Shown: one piece after another, positions 45,637 to 54,792 of the stretch | How the letters are laid out: the number at the start of each line of letters is the position of its first letter | Numbering within the stretch: the stretch's first letter is position 1 | Assembly: GCF_019331675.1 (NCBI RefSeq) | Contig: NZ_JAHBBJ010000009.1 | Location: 1-64,000 of the forward strand | DNA length: 64,000 bases | Source: Bifidobacterium miconisargentati | Lineage (GTDB): Bacteria; Actinomycetota; Actinomycetes; Actinomycetales; Bifidobacteriaceae | Reading direction: 5' to 3' | Translations under genes and position numbers: made by a program | The notes under the pieces: model-generated | Told to the model about the DNA's origin: nothing | Seen by the model: only the letters and a program-made list of their open reading frames with translations | Database searches by the model: none

Positions 45637-46857
45637 TCAGCGGTTCGGATGCTGGATCGGCACGACGACCGGGCCGGTGGAGCCGGCGGGCACCTGGCCG
45701 TCCGCCTCCATCTGGGCGGCGATCTCCTGCGCCTTGGTGAGCAACGTCTCCACGATCTGGTCCTCGGGCACGGTTTCGATGACCTTGCCCTTGATGAAGA
45801 TCTGGCCCTTGCCGTTGCCGGAGGCCACGCCGAGGTCGGCCTCACGCGCTTCGCCGGGGCCGTTGACGATGCAGCCCATCACGGCCACGCGGATCGGCGC
45901 GGTCACGTCCTTGAGGCCTTCGGTCACGGCGGAGGCAAGCTGGATCACGTCCACCTGGGCACGGCCGCAGCTCGGGCAGGAGATGATGTCGAACTTGCGG
46001 GGGCGCAGTCCCATGTATTCCAGGAGCTTGCAGCCCACCTTGACCTCTTCGACCGGTGGGGCGGAGAGGGACACGCGGATCGTGTCGCCGATGCCCTCGG
46101 CCAGCAGGGCGCCGAACGCGAGGCAGGACTTGATGGTGCCCTGCCATGCGGGGCCGGCCTCGGTGACGCCGAGATGCAGCGGCCAGTCGCCCTTGGATGC
46201 GAGCAGTCGGTACGTTTCGACCATGGTGATCACGTCGTGGTGCTTGACGGAGATCTTGAAGTCATGGAAGCCCACGTCCTCGAACATGTGCGCTTCCTTG
46301 AGGGCGGAAGCCACGAGCGCCTCGGGGGTGGGGCCGCCGTACTTGGCGTAGAGCTCCTTGTCCAGCGAGCCGGCGTTCACGCCGATGCGCAGGGAAATGC
46401 CCGCGTCCGTGGCGGCCTTGCAGATGTCCGGGCCGACCTGATCGAACTTGCGGATGTTTCCGGGGTTCACGCGCACGGCCGCGCAGCCGGCGTCGATGGC
46501 CTGGAACACGTACTTGGACTGGAAGTGGATGTCCGCGATGACCGGGATCGGCGACTTGCGGCAGATCTCGGGCAGGGCGTCGGCGTCGTCCTGGCTGGGC
46601 ACGGCCACGCGCACGATGTCGCAGCCGGCGGCGGTCAGCTCGGCGATCTGCTGGAGCGTGGCCGGCACGTTCGCCGTAAGCGTGTTGGTCATGGACTGCA
46701 CGGAGATGGGGGCTCCCCCACCCACCGGCACCGGTCCGACCATGATGCGGCGGGACTTGCGGCGCGGATGCAGCGGCGATTCGCTGGTCAGCTCCGCCGG
46801 GTCCCCGGTCTTGCGGAACGGCTTGTTGACAGGTAGTTCGGTGCTCAACGTATTCAT
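45637..46857 (-). CDS. ispG: 4-hydroxy-3-methylbut-2-enyl diphosphate synthase
   Basis: A 406-residue iron-sulfur enzyme, the sixth step of the MEP isoprenoid pathway. The cluster ligands lie in SCPSCGRAQ and [14 protein letters not shown] near the C-terminus; the N-terminal TIM barrel has [10 protein letters not shown] and VRVAVP. The ATG at 46857 shares one base with the dxr stop (TGATG), so the two are coupled. A GTG one codon upstream could also serve. Confidence 0.95.
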   Translation of the reverse strand: MNTLSTELPVNKPFRKTGDPAELTSESPLHPRRKSRRIMVGPVPVGGGAPISVQSMTNTLTANVPATLQQIAELTAAGCDIVRVAVPSQDDADALPEICRKSPIPVIADIHFQSKYVFQAIDAGCAAVRVNPGNIRKFDQVGPDICKAATDAGISLRIGVNAGSLDKELYAKYGGPTPEALVASALKEAHMFEDVGFHDFKISVKHHDVITMVETYRLLASKGDWPLHLGVTEAGPAWQGTIKSCLAFGALLAEGIGDTIRVSLSAPPVEEVKVGCKLLEYMGLRPRKFDIISCPSCGRAQVDVIQLASAVTEGLKDVTAPIRVAVMGCIVNGPGEAREADLGVASGNGKGQIFIKGKVIETVPEDQIVETLLTKAQEIAAQMEADGQVPAGSTGPVVVPIQHPNR

Positions 46858-48050
46858 CACTGCTTGTTTATCAGGTCATCGGCGCGACGGCGGGCCTCGT
46901 GCTCAACCTGACTCATTTCCTCCACGTCGGCGAACAGCGGGTTGCCGCGCAGTTCGGCGTCCATCTCGTCAAGTACCTCCTTGACCGTGTCGACGATGCC
47001 GAGGTAGGGCAGGCGGTGGTCGAGGAAGGCATGCACGGCCTGCTCGTTGGCCGCGTTCAGCACGGCCGTATGCTTCTCGGACGCGGACAGGCAGTGACGC
47101 GCCAGCGAGACGGCGGGGAACGCCTCGTCGTCCAACGGTTCGAAGGTCCACGTGGCGGCCTTGGTCCAGTCGCAGGCCGCGGCCACGTCGCCCATGCGGT
47201 CGGGCGCGGACAGGCCCAGCGCGATGGGCAGGCGCATGTCCGGCGGCGAGGCCTGGCAGATGGTGGCGCCGTCCACGAACTCGACCATGGAATGGACGAT
47301 GGACTGCGGGTGCACGGTCACGTCGATGCGTTCGGGCGGCACGTCGAACAGTCGGGACGCCTCGATGACCTCAAGGCCCTTGTTCATCAGGGTCGAGGAG
47401 TTGATGGTGACCACCGGGCCCATGTTCCAGGTGGGGTGGTGCAGCGCCTGCTCGGGTGTGATGTTCGCCATGTCCGCGCGCTTCCAGCCGCGGAACGGGC
47501 CGCCCGAGGCAGTGACCACGAGCTTGGCCACTTCGGCGTGGGTACCGCTTCTCAACGACTGCCAGATGGCGGAATGCTCGGAGTCCACGGGGTTGATCTG
47601 CTGTTCGCGTACCTGGGCGCCGAAGAGCAGATGGCCGCCGGCCACCACCGATTCCTTGTTTGCCAGCGCGAGCTGCGAACCTGCCTGAAGCGCCGCGATC
47701 GACGGTTCGAGGCCAATGGATCCGGTGATGCCGTTGAGCACCACGTTCGCGCCGGAGCCCGCCATGGCGAGGACCGCTTCCGGACCTCCGCTGACGCGCA
47801 CCGAGGAACGGGCACCGGCCTGTTCGAGCGCCTCACGCAGGGCCGGGACCTTGGATTGGTCGTACACGGCGATTTCCGGCACGCGGAACCGGATCGCCTG
47901 CTGGGCGAGCAATTCCACATGTCCACCGCCCGCGGCCAATCCGGTGACGGTGAAGCGCTCGGGATGACGTGCGATGACGTCAAGTCCCTGGGTGCCGATG
48001 GATCCGGTGGATCCGAGGATGACGACGCTGGAGTTGGAGACTATGCTCAC
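46857..48050 (-). CDS. dxr: 1-deoxy-D-xylulose-5-phosphate reductoisomerase
   Basis: A 397-residue NADPH enzyme, the second MEP-pathway step. It has the nucleotide site [13 protein letters not shown], the metal and substrate region [28 protein letters not shown] and HPQSIVHSM. It overlaps the upstream gene by 4 bp and ispG by 1 bp. The rest of the pathway is outside this window. Confidence 0.95.
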   Translation of the reverse strand: MSIVSNSSVVILGSTGSIGTQGLDVIARHPERFTVTGLAAGGGHVELLAQQAIRFRVPEIAVYDQSKVPALREALEQAGARSSVRVSGGPEAVLAMAGSGANVVLNGITGSIGLEPSIAALQAGSQLALANKESVVAGGHLLFGAQVREQQINPVDSEHSAIWQSLRSGTHAEVAKLVVTASGGPFRGWKRADMANITPEQALHHPTWNMGPVVTINSSTLMNKGLEVIEASRLFDVPPERIDVTVHPQSIVHSMVEFVDGATICQASPPDMRLPIALGLSAPDRMGDVAAACDWTKAATWTFEPLDDEAFPAVSLARHCLSASEKHTAVLNAANEQAVHAFLDHRLPYLGIVDTVKEVLDEMDAELRGNPLFADVEEMSQVEHEARRRADDLINKQ

Positions 48051-49738
48051 TGTTCCTTCTTCGGTTCATGGTCGTTCAGGGTCGGGAAGGACAGATCCGG
48101 GATGTCCGTGTCGAATCCGTTCTCCAACGGGAAGAACGACGGGAAAAGATCGTCGGTGTGATGCTGCGCCGGGGACAGCGATGCCGGTGCCGCGGGCGGC
48201 TGCGTCGAATGATGCTCGTCCGACGGCGTGCCCGACTGCACGCCGGAGTCGTCGGATGGCGTCCCGCTGGTGCCGGCATGTCCGACGGACGACGGCATGA
48301 CGGGCTCGGGCAGGTCGTTGAGCTTGAGGACGCTTGGCGTGTCGAGGCTCGGCATCTTGGGCTCGAAGGCCTGCGTGCGGATGGCCGGCATCTCCTGGGA
48401 GATCTCCACCATGTGGGCCAAGGCGGCCAGGGAGGAGTCGTCGCGCGAGGTGTCGATGACCGGCTCGGTGCTCTCCGGCGCATGCCGGGCGGCGGCATCG
48501 CGGGTGTGCAGGGGTGCGAACGATGGCGCGGCGGGCGGTTCCGGAGCCGGCTGCGCCGCGGTCTGCACCGGGGCGGCATAGTCGGACGCGGCGGATGCGG
48601 CGGCATGGGAATCGGCCGGAGACTGCGCGGCAGGTTCGGCGGCAGTGGCCTGGCCGGCAGAGGTCTGACCGGCCTTGGTGCCGAACGGATCGTCGGGAAT
48701 CGGGGAAAGCACCACGGTTTCGGACTGGGCCACGGCGGGAGCGGCGGTGGCAGGCGTGGGCGTCACCGGTTCGGCGTGCCGGTGCTCCGGCATGACGGAC
48801 GGAGCGTATGAGACGGGCTGCGGCGCGGACGGGCCCGAAGGCGCGGATGCGGAGAACGCGGGCGCGTACGAAACCGGCTTCTCCTGCGCGGCAGGAGCGG
48901 CGAACAGGTCGCGCTCGGCCTGATGAAGCGCGTCGAACGACTCGTGGTAGACCGGGGAGGCCGCCATCTGGGGCTGCGCCTGCACGGCGGGTTCGGGGGC
49001 CGGAGCCTGCGGGGCGGCGGAGGCAAACAGGGAGGAGACGTCCGCGGCGTGTGCCGGGGACGCGGCCTCGGCCGCGGCCACAGCCGAGGAATCGCCCACG
49101 AAATCAGCCACGCGGGCATAGGATTCGAGGCGGCTCAGCAGCTGGACGCAAGTGTTGAGGAAATAGTCCACCTGCCGTTCGTCATAGCCCTTCTTGCCCT
49201 TGCGCTGGGTGAAGACCACGTTGTTGACCGCATTGGCGTTGAGGTCCGCGAGCTTGCGCACGTCCTCCGGGTTGACGCCGTCCACGCCCAGGGAGGCGGC
49301 GGCCTTGTCCACGATCTGGTCGACGAGGCGATCCACCTGCTTCTTGTCATAGGAAGGCTGCTTGGCATTGCCGGAGCGGAAACGTTCGCGTTCGGCGCGT
49401 TCGGCGTGCTTGGCGATCTCCTGGTAGAGCTTCTCGGTCTGCGCCTTCCATGCCACGCGGCCATGCTGGGAGATCTCCCAAGTGGTCTGCTTGTCCACCA
49501 CGGCGCGTTCGAGACGGCTCAGCGCGGCGTCCACCTGGCTGATGACATAGCCGTTCTTGGCCACGTCGAAGGAGACGTCCTGGATGTCGCGCTGGGTGAG
49601 CTTGGCGCCCTCGCTGTCATACAGCGCGTGGGCTCGTTCCAGGAAGCCATCGACCTGAGCCGGATCGTACCCCCACTTGCGCTTGCCTGCACGGGCGATG
49701 CCCGACTTGCTTTCCCCTTCACGAAGTTTCTGCGCCAT
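48047..49738 (-). CDS. DivIVA-domain-repeat protein with Pro/Ala-rich tail
   Basis: A 563-residue protein of unknown function. The first 206 residues contain four DivIVA-type signatures Y-x3-QVD-x2: GYDPAQVDGFL (23), NGYVISQVDAAL (62), SYDKKQVDRLV (129) and GYDERQVDYFL (184). They group as two A-B units of roughly 90 residues, an internal duplication. Residues 220-480 are a low-complexity Ala/Pro linker and the end is acidic (DDLFPSFFPLENGFDTDIPDL). The start at 49738 has AGGAGG upstream. It is co-translated with dxr. A role in polar or septal organisation is inferred from the domain only. Confidence 0.75.
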   Translation of the reverse strand: MAQKLREGESKSGIARAGKRKWGYDPAQVDGFLERAHALYDSEGAKLTQRDIQDVSFDVAKNGYVISQVDAALSRLERAVVDKQTTWEISQHGRVAWKAQTEKLYQEIAKHAERAERERFRSGNAKQPSYDKKQVDRLVDQIVDKAAASLGVDGVNPEDVRKLADLNANAVNNVVFTQRKGKKGYDERQVDYFLNTCVQLLSRLESYARVADFVGDSSAVAAAEAASPAHAADVSSLFASAAPQAPAPEPAVQAQPQMAASPVYHESFDALHQAERDLFAAPAAQEKPVSYAPAFSASAPSGPSAPQPVSYAPSVMPEHRHAEPVTPTPATAAPAVAQSETVVLSPIPDDPFGTKAGQTSAGQATAAEPAAQSPADSHAAASAASDYAAPVQTAAQPAPEPPAAPSFAPLHTRDAAARHAPESTEPVIDTSRDDSSLAALAHMVEISQEMPAIRTQAFEPKMPSLDTPSVLKLNDLPEPVMPSSVGHAGTSGTPSDDSGVQSGTPSDEHHSTQPPAAPASLSPAQHHTDDLFPSFFPLENGFDTDIPDLSFPTLNDHEPKKEQ

Positions 49739-49863
49739 CGGCTGTCCGACCTCCTGCTGAATGAAACACTCCGAACACAACTTTACGTGACTGTTGCGAC
49801 GCCCGCCGTCAGCGCCTTCCCGGTTTCCTTCCCGTTCTCACTGCGCCGGGAAGGCCGGGAAGG

Positions 49864-51624
49864 TCACTCGTTACCGGCAGCCGGGCCGTCGGAATCGCCC
49901 GGAGCGTCCGGGTCGTGGGAACCGCCCTCATCACCGTCCTCGCCGAGGAGCTTGGACAGTTCGGCGTCCCAGTCGATGTCGCTTGACTTGCCGTCCGCCG
50001 CCGGATGCGTGGCGCCGATGCCGGAGGCACCGGAGCCGGAAGCGGAACCGGCACCGGCCGTACCGGATGCGCCGGAATCGTCCGATCCGGACCGGTCGCC
50101 GGGCAGGACGGGCAGCAGATCAGGGTGGGACCACTTCGCGTCTCGGCCTTCGGAGCCTTCGGCGGCGGTGATCATCTCCCACAGGCCGGCCGCCTCGCGC
50201 ATGCGCTTGGGGCGCAGCTGCAGGCCGAGCAGGCTTTCGAAGGTGCGTTCGGCGGGGCCTCCCATCGCGCGTTCGCGGCGGGTCATCTCGCGCAGCTGCT
50301 CGATGTGCGGCAGGTGTGCCATGCCCGCGCGCCACACCACGCAATCGACCCAGCCTTCGACCATGGCCAGCAGCGATTCGAGCGAAGCGAGCGCCTCACG
50401 CTGTTCGGGCGTGTCCGGAATGCCGACCTTGGTGAGGTTGACCGCATCGGAGATGGACTCGGGGTCCATGGACGTGGCGTCGCGCAGTTGCTCCTCCATC
50501 GCGTCCAGGTCGATGGAGATGCCACGCGCGTACTTGCCGATGAGCGCCTCGAAGCGGGGCATCAGCCACGGCACGGAGGCGTACAGGCGGGCATGGGCCA
50601 TCTCCTGCAATGCCAGATAGGACAGGACCTCGGATTCGGGGATCTTCTCGGTGGCGTTGAACCCGGCGAAGGCGGCCTCGAACGCGGCCTGGTCGGCGGC
50701 GGACTCGGACGAATCGGCTTGCGCGGACCCGGCCGGATCGGTGCCGGCATCGGCCTTGCGGGCGGATGTGAAGCCGATCGGGTTGCCGGAAGCATCGCCG
50801 TCGGCCGCACCGGAGACACCGCTCCCCTGCGTGCCGTCGGTCGTCGTCTCGCCGTTGAGCGCCTTGGCGTATTCGGTGGCGTTCTGTGCGATCAACGCGC
50901 CGGCGGGGTTCTTGGTGAGCGCGATGCCCTGGTCGAAGCTGCCGTGCACCTCGTGACTCAGGTTGCCGGCCGCATGCCCCAGCTGCATGGCGAAGGACGT
51001 GTTGCCGAGCAGTTTGATGAGCTGGGCCGGATCCTTCATGCCGTCCGGGATCGGAATCGGCACCGGGCCGGCGAACATGCCGGCGATCTCGCCGTCGCCC
51101 AGCATGCCGCCGAGTCGTTCGGAGATCACGGAGGCGAGCGCGTCGTTCATCGATTCGGCCACGGGCGCGGCGAACTTGGCCCACTGGTCGATGGTGCCTT
51201 CCACCCATCCGGCGCGGGTGAGCACGTCCGGCTCGCCGGGCGCGGGGTTGAACTCGCAGGCGGTGTCCAGCCAGAGGTTGGCCTCGCTCATCGCGCGGCG
51301 CGCGGCCTCGCCCTCGATGGCGGTCACGCTGGAGGCCGAGCCGGCCGCGTTGGCCTGCTGCAGGGCGATGGATTTGGCGAGTTTGACGTTGATGGGCCCC
51401 TCCTCCACCGTGCGCTGCATGTCGCCCATGGTGTTGAGTCCGCCGGCCGTGAACGCGGCCATCATCTGCTGGACTTCGGACGGATCGGGCAGTCTGCCGG
51501 GATCCTGGCTCATGAGCTGCTCGCGGATCTCGGCGGGCAGCTGGTTGATCTGCTGCCAGGCCATCTCCCCCTGCACGGGGCCGAAGCACTTGATGAGCCA
51601 TTCGTGAATCGCGTTGTCGTCCAT
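49864..51624 (-). CDS. zinc-metalloprotease-family protein (DUF2342) with degenerate HExxH
   Basis: A 586-residue protein matching the actinobacterial family annotated as zinc-dependent metalloprotease. The core (about 40-440) has GPVPIPIPDGM, LGHAAGNLSHEVHGSFDQG and ALQEMAHARLY, where the expected HExxH reads Q340-E-M-A-H344. A Gly/Ala/Asp-rich insert lies at about 255-325 and a disordered acidic tail at 480-586. The Gln in place of the first zinc ligand should weaken or abolish catalysis. AAGGA supports the start. It begins the operon leading to ispG. Confidence 0.75.
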   Translation of the reverse strand: MDDNAIHEWLIKCFGPVQGEMAWQQINQLPAEIREQLMSQDPGRLPDPSEVQQMMAAFTAGGLNTMGDMQRTVEEGPINVKLAKSIALQQANAAGSASSVTAIEGEAARRAMSEANLWLDTACEFNPAPGEPDVLTRAGWVEGTIDQWAKFAAPVAESMNDALASVISERLGGMLGDGEIAGMFAGPVPIPIPDGMKDPAQLIKLLGNTSFAMQLGHAAGNLSHEVHGSFDQGIALTKNPAGALIAQNATEYAKALNGETTTDGTQGSGVSGAADGDASGNPIGFTSARKADAGTDPAGSAQADSSESAADQAAFEAAFAGFNATEKIPESEVLSYLALQEMAHARLYASVPWLMPRFEALIGKYARGISIDLDAMEEQLRDATSMDPESISDAVNLTKVGIPDTPEQREALASLESLLAMVEGWVDCVVWRAGMAHLPHIEQLREMTRRERAMGGPAERTFESLLGLQLRPKRMREAAGLWEMITAAEGSEGRDAKWSHPDLLPVLPGDRSGSDDSGASGTAGAGSASGSGASGIGATHPAADGKSSDIDWDAELSKLLGEDGDEGGSHDPDAPGDSDGPAAGNE

Positions 51625-51771
51625 GCGTATCCTTCTTTGCCGCGGTGTGTTACCCCAAGGTCTGTTACCCCAAGTGTAGGGTCTTCCCGCGCCCGTTCGC
51701 CTGCGGCCGAGGTTTTTTTCGCGCCGCGCGTCCTGACGGGTCCCGCGCGCGGCTCGTGCAGGACCGTTGCA

Positions 51772-51784
51772 TACACTGTTGGAT
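51772..51784 (+). promoter_or_regulatory. -10 box of a probable leaderless transcript
   Basis: TACACT at 51772-51777 lies 7 nt before the ATG at 51785, so transcription would begin at or next to the start codon. No ribosome site is present. TTGCAT just upstream is too near to be a -35. Confidence 0.5.
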
Positions 51785-52735
51785 ATGTTTGCACGTCACA
51801 GGAATGAACAGTCCGAACAGCCTTCCCGGAGTGGACGGGCCGGAGAAGCCGCGGCCGACGGTCTCGGCGCGCGGGTGGCGCGTTTCCTTGCCGGGTACTG
51901 GCGGGATGTGCGCCGGTACGTCACGAGCCGTTCGCCCCGGTATTGCGTCGGCGCGCTGGCCGTGATCCTGGGTACGGCGATCCTGCTGCTGCCGAGCCCG
52001 TACGTCATCGAGATGCCCGGCCCCACCCAGGACGTGCTCGGCAAGGTCAAGGAGGGGCAGGTGATCGCCGTGTCCGGCAGCGGCGTCGAGACGCATCGTG
52101 ATTCCGGCAAGCTGCTGCTGGTGACGGTGAGCGCGTCGGGCGTGCCCGGCTACCCGATCATCAACGCGCAGGCCGTATGGGGGTGGGCCAACCCGCATGT
52201 GGAGGTCATGCCGCGCGAGGCCGTGGTGCCGGTGGGCCAGACCGCCGACGAGTACCAGAAGAAGGTCGATTCGGACATGACCGGCTCCCAGGATTCGGCG
52301 GCCAAGGCCGGGCTCGCGTATATGAAAGCGCATGCGGACGAGCTCGGCATCAGCAAGGCCACGCTGAAGAACCTCAAGGTGACGATGCATGTGGACAGCA
52401 TCGGTGGCCCGTCCGCCGGCATGATGTACACGCTGGGTCTCATCGACAAGCTCACCCCCGCCGAGGAGACCGGCGGCGAGACCATCGCCGGCACCGGCAC
52501 CATCGATGCGAAGGGCAAGGTGGGCAAGATCGGCGGCATCCGGTTGAAGATGCTCGGCGCCAAGCGCGACGGGGCCACATGGTTCCTGGCACCGGAGTCG
52601 AACTGCGCGGATGTGGTGGGGCATGTGCCGGACGGGCTGCGGGACGTGAAGGTCTCCACGCTGGACGAGGCGTATCAGGCGCTCGTCGCCATCGGCAGGG
52701 GGCAGGCGGACGACCTGCCGCACTGCACCGCGTGA
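51785..52735 (+). CDS. Lon-type (S16) membrane serine protease, YlbL-like, without PDZ
   Basis: A 316-residue protein. One membrane segment (about 53-72) is followed by YVIEMPGPTQDVLG and the MPREAVVPVGQT..MTGSQDSA region shared with YlbL proteins. The C-terminal S16 domain has the catalytic dyad S210 in GGPSAGMMY and K255 in GIRLKMLGA, facing the outside of the cell. The PDZ domain that normally lies between these parts is missing. The start is inferred to be leaderless. Confidence 0.85.
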   Translation: MFARHRNEQSEQPSRSGRAGEAAADGLGARVARFLAGYWRDVRRYVTSRSPRYCVGALAVILGTAILLLPSPYVIEMPGPTQDVLGKVKEGQVIAVSGSGVETHRDSGKLLLVTVSASGVPGYPIINAQAVWGWANPHVEVMPREAVVPVGQTADEYQKKVDSDMTGSQDSAAKAGLAYMKAHADELGISKATLKNLKVTMHVDSIGGPSAGMMYTLGLIDKLTPAEETGGETIAGTGTIDAKGKVGKIGGIRLKMLGAKRDGATWFLAPESNCADVVGHVPDGLRDVKVSTLDEAYQALVAIGRGQADDLPHCTA

Positions 52736-52936
52736 GTCGCACGGATCGCCGCGGCATCGTGACGTAGATCGCCGCGAGCTAGTTGCGAACGGCCGCGGAC
52801 GAAGCTGTCACCCGATCGGCCCGACGCACGGCCGTCGGTCTTCCGTCCCTTCCCCGAACGTCCGGTGTCCACAATCCGAAGGTTTTTTCGGTGCCGTTAA
52901 CGCGATTGTTCGCAGTGGCTTGCTAATGTATCCCCT

Positions 52937-53353
52937 GTGAATCAAACGGCATCACAGAACGCGGAAGAATTCGGTTTCAAGCCTGGAGACATCATCCAGG
53001 AATGGCTCTGGGACGACGACGTGGACGATTCCATCCGCGCCGAGATCGAGAAGCTCACCGGCGAGGAGCTCGTGGACGAGGACTATGACTCCGCGGTGGA
53101 TGGCGTCATTCTGTGGTGGCGCGACGGCGACGACGAGGACGAACTGTCCGACACCATCGTCGATGCGTACGCGGTGCTCGGCGACGACGGCCCGCTGTGG
53201 GTGCTGACTCCGAAGCCCGGTCGTCCGGGTGCGGCCAGCTCCTCCACCGTGCAGTCCGCCGCGAAGACCGCCGGCATGAACGCGGCCACCCCGCTGACCG
53301 TGGGCCCGGACTGGAACGGCATCCGTCTGCGCGCCTTCGGCAAGGGCCGCTGA
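52937..53353 (+). CDS. DUF3052 family protein
   Basis: A 138-residue acidic protein of the actinobacterial DUF3052 family (FGFKPGDIIQEWLWDDDVD, VILWWRDGDDEDELSDTI, GPLWVLTPKPGRPG). Function unknown; in other actinobacteria it is a conserved short gene. The start is GTG, and a -10-like TAATGT (52924-52929) lies 7 nt upstream with no ribosome site, again suggesting a leaderless mRNA. The 200-bp gap before it shows nothing else. Confidence 0.85.
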   Translation: MNQTASQNAEEFGFKPGDIIQEWLWDDDVDDSIRAEIEKLTGEELVDEDYDSAVDGVILWWRDGDDEDELSDTIVDAYAVLGDDGPLWVLTPKPGRPGAASSSTVQSAAKTAGMNAATPLTVGPDWNGIRLRAFGKGR

Positions 53354-53432
53354 CTGGTTTTCGCGACCATTTCGCATTATTCGACGTCAAGTGTCGCGTC
53401 GGGTCCGCCCATGCGCTATTCTTGACATCCGC

Positions 53433-53506
53433 GGGCAATTAGCTCAGTTGGTTAGAGCGCCACCTTTACACGGTGGATGTCGGGGGTTCGAGTCCCTCAT
53501 TGCCCA
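53433..53506 (+). tRNA. tRNA-Val (anticodon TAC)
   Basis: The cloverleaf is complete: acceptor GGGCAAT/ATTGCCC, D loop AGCTCAGTTGGTTAGAGC, anticodon stem CCACC/GGTGG with loop TTTACAC (anticodon TAC), and T arm GGGGGTTCGAGTCCC-like. The discriminator is A and CC follows. A -10-like TATTCT lies at 53417-53422. A prophage is inserted at its 3' end. Confidence 0.95.
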
Positions 53507-53510
53507 CCTT
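53478..53510 (+). other. attL: probable attL of the prophage (tRNA-Val 3' end)
   Basis: The integrase gene lies 30 bp past the tRNA, in the usual orientation for tRNA-3'-end integration. The core should be the T arm and acceptor end (GGGTTCGAGTCCCTCATTGC region). The matching attR is beyond the right edge, so the exact core length cannot be set. Confidence 0.7.
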
Positions 53511-53536
53511 TCCAGACCGTTGGAATACCAACGGAA

Positions 53537-54715
53537 TCAAGCCATTCCGGCAGGTACAAGTTCCTTTTTGCCCACATTTTGCCCACATTCCAATTCGACC
53601 GCCGCACCCACCATGCGCGACACGTCCATCAGATCGGAGTCGAACAGGTCGGCATACACATCCAGCGTCATGGCCGCCGACTTATGCCCCAGCATCCTTT
53701 GCAACGCCTTGACGTTCGCCCCGGCATGCACGGCAATGCTCGCCGCCGTGTGACGAAGGTCATGCGGACTGGGCCAATCATCATGCTCCCACCCCAATCG
53801 TTTCAAAGCGCTGGGCCACCAGGTGCGATTGCCTCGCACGGCACTCACCGACTGCATGCGAATCGGCCCTCCCCCGGTATCGGAGAACACGCGGTCACCG
53901 GCGTGTCGCTCGGCCAATAGAGGACGAAGCGCATCGCTTACGATGACAGGCATGGGCACATTGCGCATCTCATAGGACTTTGGCGTTCCCTCGACCGGAC
54001 GCCCCCTCACCCACACGATATTGTGCCGGACCGTCAACAAGCCGCGTTCGAGATCCACATCCTCGCGCCGCAACCCTGCGGCCTCGCCCCATCTCAACCC
54101 GCAAAACCCGAGCAGCAGGACGAGAGCCCGTCGTTCAGCGCCAAGATTCATGGCCTTCCCGCATTCTTCGGCGAAACGCACCAGCCGGGGTATGGGCAGG
54201 TACACCCGACGTTCCTTCCGCACGGGTTTCCTTGGCAGATCAAGCCCTTTACACGGGTTCTCGGCTATGAGACGATCCTCCACCGCACGGTCGAGCACAG
54301 CGGAGACTATGCCCTTGGCTCGGAGGACCACGCTTGCGGAACGGTCCAGGGCGAGCGTGCCGACCCATTCCTGAAGCTCGGCGTTGGTGATGTCGCCTAT
54401 GCGCCGGCCACCCCATTTCGGACCGACGTGGGTACGGTATGAAGTCTCCGTGGTTTCCAGTTGGCTTGGTTTCCAGAACGGCTTTTTCATGGACAACCAC
54501 GATTCATACATGTCGCGAAACAATCGGTTGCCGGCCTGTGGGTCGATGAACGTGCCGGTGGCCTTGGCGATGGTGACGTGTTCTGCGGCCCAGTTCTCGG
54601 CGTCCTTCTTGCGTTTGAACCCGCGTTTGTCGGTCTGCGTGCCGTCCGGTTTCCGGTAGCGGACCCTGTACCGCACTTCGCCTTTGCTGGTGGTGTATTT
54701 CACGATGTTCGCCAT
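53537..54715 (-). CDS. int: phage tyrosine integrase
   Basis: A 392-residue site-specific recombinase. An N-terminal AP2-like arm-binding part (RVRYRKPDGTQTDKRGF) and a SAM-like core-binding domain precede the catalytic domain with R208 (GLRWGEA), K246, H318 and R321 (HDLRHTAAS), H344 and nucleophile Y354 (LGHKSAAMTLDVYADLF). It faces the tRNA-Val. It defines the left end of a prophage. Confidence 0.95.
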   Translation of the reverse strand: MANIVKYTTSKGEVRYRVRYRKPDGTQTDKRGFKRKKDAENWAAEHVTIAKATGTFIDPQAGNRLFRDMYESWLSMKKPFWKPSQLETTETSYRTHVGPKWGGRRIGDITNAELQEWVGTLALDRSASVVLRAKGIVSAVLDRAVEDRLIAENPCKGLDLPRKPVRKERRVYLPIPRLVRFAEECGKAMNLGAERRALVLLLGFCGLRWGEAAGLRREDVDLERGLLTVRHNIVWVRGRPVEGTPKSYEMRNVPMPVIVSDALRPLLAERHAGDRVFSDTGGGPIRMQSVSAVRGNRTWWPSALKRLGWEHDDWPSPHDLRHTAASIAVHAGANVKALQRMLGHKSAAMTLDVYADLFDSDLMDVSRMVGAAVELECGQNVGKKELVPAGMA

Positions 54716-54792
54716 GGGATGGCCTTTCTCCGTGTCCTGTTAAGGTTGTCCGGTTATGATTGGCGCACACGTAGTGTGGTGTGGGAGGACTG

